DNA of 12,402 nucleotides from contig CAKZMS010000321.1 of the NCBI GenBank assembly GCA_937128785.1, positions 1-12,402 on the forward strand, read 5' to 3'. Made by a program: the position numbers and the translations under genes. Positions 6,608 through 12,402 of the stretch are shown piece after piece. The notes beneath the pieces are model-generated. The model saw only the letters and a list, made by a program, of their open reading frames with translations. It was not told the DNA's origin and did no database searches. The DNA is from an uncultured Opitutaceae bacterium. GTDB lineage: Bacteria > Verrucomicrobiota > Verrucomicrobiia > Opitutales > Opitutaceae. The stretch's first letter is position 1; each line of letters begins with the position of its first letter.

Positions 6608-8076
6608 TGCGGGTCGCCCTCGCGCAGTTCATCTACGAGAGCAACACGTTCAATCCGGAGTTGGCCGAGATGTCCTGTTTTACGGAACGGGGGGTATGGC
6701 TCACAGAACCCGCGGCGATCAAAACGTGGGCGCAAGCAACGGACACCCAATTGCAGCGAAGTGTGGAAGTCCTGGCCGAAGCCGGGCACGAAACGGTGCC
6801 GGTGATGGTGGCAGTGTGTGGGGCGCCCGGCGGTCGACTGTCCGCGGCCTGCCACGACGCGTTGAAATCGGCGTTTCTCGATGGCCTAAGGGGAGCGGGG
6901 ACCCTCGATGCCATGGTGCTGCACCTGCATGGCGCCGTGGCCGCGGAAGGTATTGATGACGTGGAGGGGGATTGGTTGGCGACGGTGCGCCAAGAGTTGG
7001 GTTTCACGGGGCCACTGGTGGTTTCCTTGGATCTGCATGCCAACGTCACGGCGGCGATGCTGGAGCACGCCGACGCAATCACGGCTTATCGCACCGCTCC
7101 CCACGAGGACTTTGCCGAGACCGGCGAACGGGCGGCGCAGTTGCTGTTGGACTTGCCGGAATCGACGACGCGAACCATGGCCAAGATCGCGGCGCTCATT
7201 CCCCCCATCTCAACCCATCATGAAGTGGGTCCGTTTGCGGAGATGTTGAATCGAGCCCGGGACCTGCAACGCCCAGCGGGCATTTTGGATGTCAGCCTGT
7301 TTCCCGTGCAACCGTGGCTCGATGTCGAAGGTCTCGGGACGAGTGTAGTTGTGACGGCGACAGACCCAGCGGAGGGGCAACGGGTGGCGCAGCAACTGGC
7401 CGAAGGGTGGTATGCTCAGCGTTTCGTTTGGCCGACGGGATTGCTCGCCTGGGATGAACTGCAATCGCGACTCGAACCACGATCTGATGGTCCGTGGTTG
7501 TTGGTGGACACTGCCGATGCGACGACGGGCGGCAGTGACGGTTCTAGCCTCGCGGCAGTGCGGGAGTTCTGGCCTCGGCGGGACAATCTGGCGGGGACGG
7601 TCTTATTGTGGGTGGTGGCCCCCGAGATGGTATCGGGCGATCGGGAGGTTGGCGCCCAAGTGCAGCTTGACCTGCCGGATCTAACTGTGACGGGAGAACT
7701 CACCTTCGCGGGTGAATGCCAGTTTCGGCCGCGGGGCAAAGCCTACACGGGTCAGCTCATTTCCTGCGGTCGGGCCCAGGTGGTCGCATCGGGGCAATTG
7801 CGCGTCATTTTCACGGAGCGGGGATGCCTGTGCTCAGATCCGGCGTTCTACGAAGCGGTCGGACTGGATCCGGAGGGGGCCTTGGCGGTGCACGTGAAAA
7901 GCCTGCTGGGATGGCAGGCGGGGTTTGGCGTGGGACCGGAGCGTGGGCTGTATTTTGATGGTCCCGGTATGACTTCGCTCAACTTTGCGCGATTGTCTTT
8001 TACCGGGGCTCGTCGTGAACTCTGGCCCATCAATCCCTCTCCCCCCAACCCCATTTCGCTATGGCAATCGATCTGA
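6607..8076 (+). CDS. M81 family metallopeptidase (MlrC-like)
   Basis: This 489-residue protein matches the two-part M81 architecture: an N-terminal metal-binding domain (about 1-290) and an MlrC C-terminal domain (about 298-475). Motifs seen are FIYESNTFNP (8-17), HLHGAVAAEGIDDVEGD (106-122), SLDLHANVTAAM (140-151), YRTAPHEDFAETG (161-173), TADATTGGSDGSS (302-314) and YFDGPG (449-454). Asp142, His144 and His166 are the likely zinc ligands; Glu11 and His108 match the other conserved family residues. The best-known member, MlrC, cleaves the linear tetrapeptide of microcystin, but most members have no known substrate. The start shares one base with the uxuA stop, and the SDR start lies 16 bases inside this gene's end. 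Its place between two sugar-acid type enzymes suggests hydrolysis of an amide or conjugate in the same route. No signal peptide is seen. Confidence 0.9.
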   Translation: MRVALAQFIYESNTFNPELAEMSCFTERGVWLTEPAAIKTWAQATDTQLQRSVEVLAEAGHETVPVMVAVCGAPGGRLSAACHDALKSAFLDGLRGAGTLDAMVLHLHGAVAAEGIDDVEGDWLATVRQELGFTGPLVVSLDLHANVTAAMLEHADAITAYRTAPHEDFAETGERAAQLLLDLPESTTRTMAKIAALIPPISTHHEVGPFAEMLNRARDLQRPAGILDVSLFPVQPWLDVEGLGTSVVVTATDPAEGQRVAQQLAEGWYAQRFVWPTGLLAWDELQSRLEPRSDGPWLLVDTADATTGGSDGSSLAAVREFWPRRDNLAGTVLLWVVAPEMVSGDREVGAQVQLDLPDLTVTGELTFAGECQFRPRGKAYTGQLISCGRAQVVASGQLRVIFTERGCLCSDPAFYEAVGLDPEGALAVHVKSLLGWQAGFGVGPERGLYFDGPGMTSLNFARLSFTGARRELWPINPSPPNPISLWQSI

Positions 8077-8798
8077 CTGGTAAGGTTTGTCTCATCACTG
8101 GAGCCGACAAAGGCATTGGTTTCGGCACGACCCAAGGTTTCCTCAAACGCGGCGCGCAGGTTGTGGCTGGTCTGTTGGACGCGGAACAATCCGGCCCGAC
8201 GGTCGCTCCGGCGATGGCGGTGCAGATGGACGTCACGAAGCCGGATGAGGTATCGGCTGCCGTAGAACGGGTCATCGCCGAGTTCGGTCGGATCGATGTG
8301 TTGATCAACAACGCGGGGATCTATCCGCGTTGTCCGGCGGATGAACTGACCTTCGAGGACTGGGCGCGGATTCGGGAAGTGAACCTCGATGGAACCTGGC
8401 GGTGTTGCTTGGCGGTTATTCCGCACATGAAGCGCCAAGGCAAAGGGTCGATCATCAATACCGGCAGTATCACGTTGCGGATGGGAATGCCTCATTTGGC
8501 GCACTACCAATCCACCAAGGGGGGCGTGCTGGGACTCACTAGAGGGATGGCGCGTGATTTAGGTCAGGATGGGATTCGCGTGAATTGTCTGCACCTGGGC
8601 GCGGTTAGGACGGAAGGCGAGGCAGCCTTGAGCGGAGATGCTGCGGCGGAGTTGGACGCGGTTGAAGCGAAGCAGTGCCTGCCGGGACGGCTTACTCCGG
8701 AAACGGTTGAGCCGAACTTTGCGTTTTTTGCATCCGACGACAGCGGCGATGTGACCGGGCAGAGCCTGACCATCGATCGCGGGTGGATGCACGACTAG
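8061..8798 (+). CDS. Short-chain dehydrogenase/reductase (classical SDR)
   Basis: At 245 residues this is the normal length for a classical SDR oxidoreductase. The cofactor motif TGADKGIG is at 13-20, Asp57 (MDVT) contacts the adenine region, and NNAG is at 83-86. The catalytic tetrad is visible as Asn108, Ser136, Tyr149 and Lys153 (YQSTK). The C-terminal GQSLTIDRGW (233-242) is the usual FabG-like ending. No acidic residue typical of strict NAD preference is clear after strand 2, so NAD versus NADP is open. The gene overlaps the M81 gene by 16 bases and lacks a Shine-Dalgarno sequence, so translation is probably coupled. Beside a mannonate dehydratase, a sugar-acid or polyol oxidoreductase role, for instance producing mannonate from fructuronate, is plausible but not shown by the sequence. 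Confidence 0.93.
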   Translation: MAIDLTGKVCLITGADKGIGFGTTQGFLKRGAQVVAGLLDAEQSGPTVAPAMAVQMDVTKPDEVSAAVERVIAEFGRIDVLINNAGIYPRCPADELTFEDWARIREVNLDGTWRCCLAVIPHMKRQGKGSIINTGSITLRMGMPHLAHYQSTKGGVLGLTRGMARDLGQDGIRVNCLHLGAVRTEGEAALSGDAAAELDAVEAKQCLPGRLTPETVEPNFAFFASDDSGDVTGQSLTIDRGWMHD

Positions 8799-8827
8799 CC
8801 GGGCATTCCCCGGGCCAAGGATGGTCC
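8799..8827. terminator. Two small GC-rich hairpins between convergent genes (possible terminator)
   Basis: CCGGG (8799-8803) pairs with CCCGG (8809-8813), and GGGCC (8812-8816) pairs with GGTCC (8823-8827) with one G-U pair; the two overlap. They sit in the 53-bp gap between the SDR and pyrophosphatase stops. No T-run follows on either strand, so an intrinsic terminator is not assured. Confidence 0.25.
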
Positions 8828-8851
8828 GAGGAGGGTCAGGAAAACGGCTGA

Positions 8852-11059
8852 CTAAAACAGCGTGTAAGCCACGTTCACGCCGGCGGTCACGATGGAGACC
8901 ATGGTCATCAGTTTGATGAGGATGTTCAGACTGGGACCGGCGGTATCCTTGAACGGGTCGCCTACGGTGTCGCCGATGACAGCGGCTTTGTGGGCGGCGG
9001 AGCCTTTGCCGCCGTGGTGACCTTCTTCGATGTATTTCTTCGCGTTGTCCCAAGCACCGCCAGAGTTGGCCATGAACACCGCCAGCACGAAGCCAGTGGA
9101 GAGGCCGCCACCCAGCAGGCCGAAGGTGCCCGGCACGCCGTAGATCAACCCGACAGCGATGGGCACCAGCACCGCGATTACCGAAGGCCGGATCATCTCA
9201 TGTTGCGCTCCGGCGGTCGAGATGGCCACGCAGCGGGCGTAGTCCGGGTCCTCGGTCCCACCGATGATGCCCGGCTTCTCTTTGAACTGGCGGCGCACTT
9301 CCTCGACCATGCGACCGGCGGCACGGCCGACAGCGTTGATCGTCAGACCACAGAAAAGGAAGGCCATCATCGAGCCGATGAATACTCCGAGGATAACCTT
9401 GGGATTCATCAGGTTCACTTGGAAGTAGTCCATGAACTGGGTAATGGTGGCATGGGCGGTGGCGATCGTTTCGCCGGATCGAAGCACCAACGAGTCATGG
9501 TCGTTGCGCAGCATGGCGATCTTCAGTTCCTCGACGTAGGACGCGAGTAGGGCCAAGGCGGTGAGCGCGGCGGAGCCGATGGCAAAGCCCTTGCCGGTGG
9601 CGGCGGTCGTATTGCCGAGTGAGTCGAGAGCATCCGTGCGACGACGGACTTCCGGCCCTAGCCCGGCCATCTCGGCGTTGCCGCCGGCGTTGTCGGCGAT
9701 GGGCCCGTAGGCGTCTGTCGCGAGGGTGAGTCCGAGGGTGGACAGCATACCCACGGCAGCGATGCCGATACCGTAGAGCCCCATGGGAATGGATTCAGGG
9801 GCAAAGCTCCACGAACCGGCGGCCAAGCCATAGGCGGCGGTCGTGCCGACTACGATGGCGACTACCGGAATCACCGTGCTTATCATGCCTACGCCCAACC
9901 CGGAAATGATCACCGTGGCGGGCCCCGTTTTGGCGTGTTCGCCGATACTCTGGGTGGGTTTGAATTCCTGCGAAGTGTAATACTCGGTGGCCTTACCGAT
10001 GATGATACCTGTGACCAGACCCACGGCGATGGCACCCCAGATACCCGTGTAATTGGGCAGACCGAGGAATCGAAGGATCAGGAACGAGGCGACAAAAATG
10101 AGCACGGAGCTGATGTTCACGCCGCGGGAGAGGGCGTTGAGCAGGTCCCTTTGTGACGCGCCTTTTTTGACGCGCACGGAGAAGATGCCGACGATGGACA
10201 ACACGGTGCCCACGGCGGCCACCAACATGGGAGCGATGACCGATTTGTAGGCGGCGTCCGAATCTCCGGTGGCGGCAAAAGCGGCGGCGCCGAGCGCGGC
10301 CGTAGCGAGGATGGAGCCCACGTAGGATTCGTAGAGATCGGCGCCCATACCGGCGACGTCGCCGACGTTGTCGCCCACGTTGTCGGCGATGGTGGCTGGG
10401 TTACGGGGATCATCCTCCGGGATGCCGGCTTCGACTTTACCCACGAGATCGGCGCCGACATCAGCGGCCTTGGTGAAAATACCGCCACCCACGCGAGCGA
10501 AGAGCGCTTGCAGGGAGGCTCCCATGCCGAAGGTCAGCATGGTAGTGGTGATGACCAGCAGCTTGTGCGTGGGATCATCATCGGCGACGAAATGCGTCAG
10601 CACGAGGAACCACACGGAGATGTCGAGCAGGGCGAGGCCCACGACGACGAGTCCCATCACCGCGCCGCTGCGGAAAGCGAGTCGCAGCCCGGCGTCCAAC
10701 GAATGGGACGCGGCATGTGCCACGCGAGCGGAGGCGTAGGTGGCGGTCTTCATGCCAAAAAAACCGGCGAGTCCTGAAAACAGACCGCCGGTGAGGAAAG
10801 CGAAGGGCACCCAGGCATTCTGGAGGCCCAGGCCATAGGCCAGCCAGGCGAACACGAGGGTAAGCCCGGCGAAGAACATGCCGACGATCTTGTATTGTTG
10901 TTTCAGATACGCCATGGCCCCGGCACGCACGTGGCCGGCGATGGTGATCATGCGTTCGGTGCCCTCGGGCGCCGCTTTCATTTGACGGTAGAAGTATGCG
11001 GCGAAGACAAGCGCGCACACGGAGGCGACTGGAACGATCCAGAACAGGGAGGAGTTCAT
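8852..11059 (-). CDS. hppA: Membrane-bound ion-pumping pyrophosphatase, K+-dependent type
   Basis: This 735-residue protein with about 16 TM segments hydrolyses cytoplasmic PPi and pumps cations across the membrane. The active-site signatures are all present: [11 protein letters not shown] (200-210), EDDPRNPA (215-222), DNVGDNVGD (226-234), DNAGGN (456-461) and [16 protein letters not shown] (695-710). The potassium-site region reads [10 protein letters not shown], with Ala486 and Gly489. K+-independent enzymes carry Lys and Thr there, so this one should need K+. The gating glutamate is in DLYESY (Glu244), the position used by Na+-pumping members, rather than in the GSxAE pattern of plant H+ pumps. 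Na+ or mixed Na+/H+ transport is therefore likely but not certain. The ATG at 11059 lacks a Shine-Dalgarno sequence. The gene lies 34 bases after the unknown gene upstream, so both may share a transcript. Confidence 0.96.
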   Translation of the reverse strand: MNSSLFWIVPVASVCALVFAAYFYRQMKAAPEGTERMITIAGHVRAGAMAYLKQQYKIVGMFFAGLTLVFAWLAYGLGLQNAWVPFAFLTGGLFSGLAGFFGMKTATYASARVAHAASHSLDAGLRLAFRSGAVMGLVVVGLALLDISVWFLVLTHFVADDDPTHKLLVITTTMLTFGMGASLQALFARVGGGIFTKAADVGADLVGKVEAGIPEDDPRNPATIADNVGDNVGDVAGMGADLYESYVGSILATAALGAAAFAATGDSDAAYKSVIAPMLVAAVGTVLSIVGIFSVRVKKGASQRDLLNALSRGVNISSVLIFVASFLILRFLGLPNYTGIWGAIAVGLVTGIIIGKATEYYTSQEFKPTQSIGEHAKTGPATVIISGLGVGMISTVIPVVAIVVGTTAAYGLAAGSWSFAPESIPMGLYGIGIAAVGMLSTLGLTLATDAYGPIADNAGGNAEMAGLGPEVRRRTDALDSLGNTTAATGKGFAIGSAALTALALLASYVEELKIAMLRNDHDSLVLRSGETIATAHATITQFMDYFQVNLMNPKVILGVFIGSMMAFLFCGLTINAVGRAAGRMVEEVRRQFKEKPGIIGGTEDPDYARCVAISTAGAQHEMIRPSVIAVLVPIAVGLIYGVPGTFGLLGGGLSTGFVLAVFMANSGGAWDNAKKYIEEGHHGGKGSAAHKAAVIGDTVGDPFKDTAGPSLNILIKLMTMVSIVTAGVNVAYTLF

Positions 11060-11093
11060 GGTAAAAAGGGGGACGGACGGTTACGGCGGCGAA

Positions 11094-11873
11094 TCAGGCA
11101 CCAAAGGTGGACAACGCGGAGCGCCACCACGGGTAGTGTTCGGTTTCGAGGGCCTTGCGGTCGGGGAAGGGGAAGAACCGGAAACCGCCACCGCGCTTGG
11201 CGACGTAGAATCCCCGGTGGAGGGTGCGGAACAACACGTCCTGTTGCAGGAATCGGATCACCGTCTTGGTGGGTTTGCCCGTCTTGGTGCGCAGTTCGCG
11301 GAGGCAGTCCCGCAAATGCGGCAGATTGGGATAGGGCAGATTTTCGATGTCCTCGGCTTCCGGATCGTCGGCCAGTCGAGCCAACTCAAGCTCGGCAAAC
11401 ACCAGGGTGGGCAGGGAGACGCGTTGGTCTTCGGCGGTGATCGAGTGACCGAAGGAAAGCGGGTCCTCAGTGCTCACGACGCGAGGGGTCACCGGAGCGA
11501 ACTCCTGATAAAGGTGAAACCTCGGTCCGGTTTCGGCGAAATACTCGGCCGGTTGCATCTCCAGCACCCGACCGGCATCAGTCACGAGATAGAGCGCTTC
11601 CATGGCCTCCAGCGGAGTTGTTTCCAACACCCGGTAGATCGACAAGTAGGCCGAGTGCCGTGGGTTCATGGTGTCGCCGCGATCGAGGTCGGGATCGACC
11701 GCTAGCTCCGACAACCGCTTGGTGGCGTAGTCGTCACTAAGTCGGAAGAAGATGGCCTGACCGCGAGCCCGCTTGCGCGAACCAGTGGCAAGGTAACTGC
11801 CGAATTTTTGGGGATCGAGATGCGAGGCGACCAACGCCTCAGGCAACAAGGAGAGATATAGGTAGGGTTTCAT
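11094..11873 (-). CDS. Conserved hypothetical protein of 259 residues
   Basis: This soluble protein has no signal peptide, membrane segment or motif of a characterised enzyme. The start MKPYLYLSLLPEALVASHLDP, with GSRKRARGQAIFF soon after, gives the impression of a conserved bacterial protein of unknown function, but I cannot name a family with certainty. The middle part carries YLSIYRVLE and LYLVTDAGRVLE; the C-terminal part is richer in basic and aromatic residues (RFLQQDVLFRTLHRGFYVAKR). I chose the ATG at 11873; the frame can extend 12 residues to 11909, but that extension covers a 9-bp direct repeat and looks non-coding. It lies 34 bases upstream of the pyrophosphatase on the same strand, so co-transcription is likely. 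That it is a real gene is clear from composition and length; its function is unknown. Confidence 0.82.
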   Translation of the reverse strand: MKPYLYLSLLPEALVASHLDPQKFGSYLATGSRKRARGQAIFFRLSDDYATKRLSELAVDPDLDRGDTMNPRHSAYLSIYRVLETTPLEAMEALYLVTDAGRVLEMQPAEYFAETGPRFHLYQEFAPVTPRVVSTEDPLSFGHSITAEDQRVSLPTLVFAELELARLADDPEAEDIENLPYPNLPHLRDCLRELRTKTGKPTKTVIRFLQQDVLFRTLHRGFYVAKRGGGFRFFPFPDRKALETEHYPWWRSALSTFGA

Positions 11874-11994
11874 GGCCGATCCACGATGGCCGATGAAAAA
11901 ACCGCCCATCGTGCCATCAGCATATCCCCTCAGGCCATGTTGTTGCTGCGCAGTGCTTGTTGGGAGCTAGGCGTGCGTTGTGCGAATTGTCCGG

Positions 11995-12402
11995 ATGAAG
12001 GGGGAGGATTGCCAATTGCCCGTGACCGCCGAGTTCTTCAATTTTGGGGGTGTGGCACGCACGAAACCTTCATCGCAGGATCGGCTGAAACAGGAGCATC
12101 CTGACGAGCCATGGCGTTGGCGGAAGGAATGGGATTTAGGCGTGGTGCCCGGTTCGGCCCGCAAGGAGGCGATATTTCTTTTGGTGATGGCGGTGGCATT
12201 TCTCGGGCTCAGTTTACCGGCGACGTTGGCGATTCCGGAGGAGATCAAGAAAGGCAACCATGCGATTTTGTTGGTGCTGATGTTTACGCTGATCGGTCTG
12301 GGATTCGGCTGGGCGGCACTGGCGCGTTGGACGCAATACCTACGGTTTGGCGCCCTCTCGTTCAGGTTGGACCCGTTTCCCGGCTCGTGGGGGGGCCGAG
12401 TA
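11995..12402 (+). CDS. DUF3592-like two-TM membrane protein (3' end outside window)
   Basis: The 136 residues present run to the right edge with no stop. A polar N-terminus containing DEPWRWRKEWDLG (37-49) is followed by two hydrophobic segments (about 59-80 and 88-110), separated by the short loop PEEIKKGNH. Then comes RFGALSFRLDPFPGSWGGRV. This 'PWRWR ... two TM ... LDPFPG..GG' layout matches a group of proteobacterial and verrucomicrobial proteins carrying DUF3592, of unknown role. The start is uncertain: ATG 11995 has no Shine-Dalgarno sequence, and GTG at 11980, 12022 or 12052 is possible. An in-frame TAG at 11968-11970 sets the upstream limit. It is divergent from the unknown gene at 11873. 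Confidence 0.7.
   Translation, partial: MKGEDCQLPVTAEFFNFGGVARTKPSSQDRLKQEHPDEPWRWRKEWDLGVVPGSARKEAIFLLVMAVAFLGLSLPATLAIPEEIKKGNHAILLVLMFTLIGLGFGWAALARWTQYLRFGALSFRLDPFPGSWGGRV

Noticed and set aside
8990..9550. Plus-strand frame of 186 residues and similar frames within 8852-11059
   Set aside because: Antisense to the pyrophosphatase, which has every family signature in the other strand.
11886..12104. A 72-residue plus-strand frame before the DUF3592-like gene
   Set aside because: It overlaps the recognisable membrane-protein frame by over 100 bases, starts in a direct repeat and has no recognisable features.

Overview
The window looks like chromosomal DNA of a free-living, GC-rich, Gram-negative bacterium. 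The gene content fits Verrucomicrobiota, probably Opitutaceae: a K+-dependent membrane pyrophosphatase, an M81 peptidase beside a hexuronate dehydratase, an Rcp1-type two-component pair, and mostly Shine-Dalgarno-poor starts. The phylum assignment is inference from gene families, since no rRNA or marker gene is present. No tRNA, rRNA, CRISPR array, insertion sequence or phage gene was seen.

Layout. (1) Positions 1-2858, minus strand: a UvrD/Rep-type helicase, followed downstream by a 215-bp gap holding a perfect 21-bp inverted repeat (REP-like), then a YbjT-like NAD(P)-binding protein cut by the left edge. (2) Positions 2859-5107: a divergent intergenic region, then a plus-strand membrane histidine kinase (8 predicted TM segments, PAS, HisKA, HATPase). 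(3) Positions 5079-5632: a scarred region. A response-regulator gene overlaps the kinase stop and starts with a perfect receiver N-terminus, but it decays into stops and frameshifts. Next to it, on the minus strand, is a small ORF whose first 12 codons and leader copy the helicase gene start. (4) Positions 5633-8798: a tight plus-strand operon of mannonate dehydratase (UxuA-like), an M81/MlrC metallopeptidase and a short-chain dehydrogenase, with each start overlapping the previous stop. (5) Positions 8852-11873, minus strand: a conserved protein of unknown function followed by a membrane-bound pyrophosphatase, convergent with the operon. (6) From about 11995: a divergent plus-strand two-TM protein, DUF3592-like, cut by the right edge.

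How the genes work together. The uxuA-M81-SDR operon probably handles sugar acids or a conjugate of them: the SDR could interconvert an oxidised and a reduced sugar acid, the dehydratase makes 2-keto-3-deoxygluconate, and the M81 enzyme may release the substrate from an amide-linked form. The pyrophosphatase recovers energy from PPi as an ion gradient. The histidine kinase appears to have lost its neighbouring response regulator. The least ordinary part of the window is 5079-5632. I found no clear new defence or mobile system.
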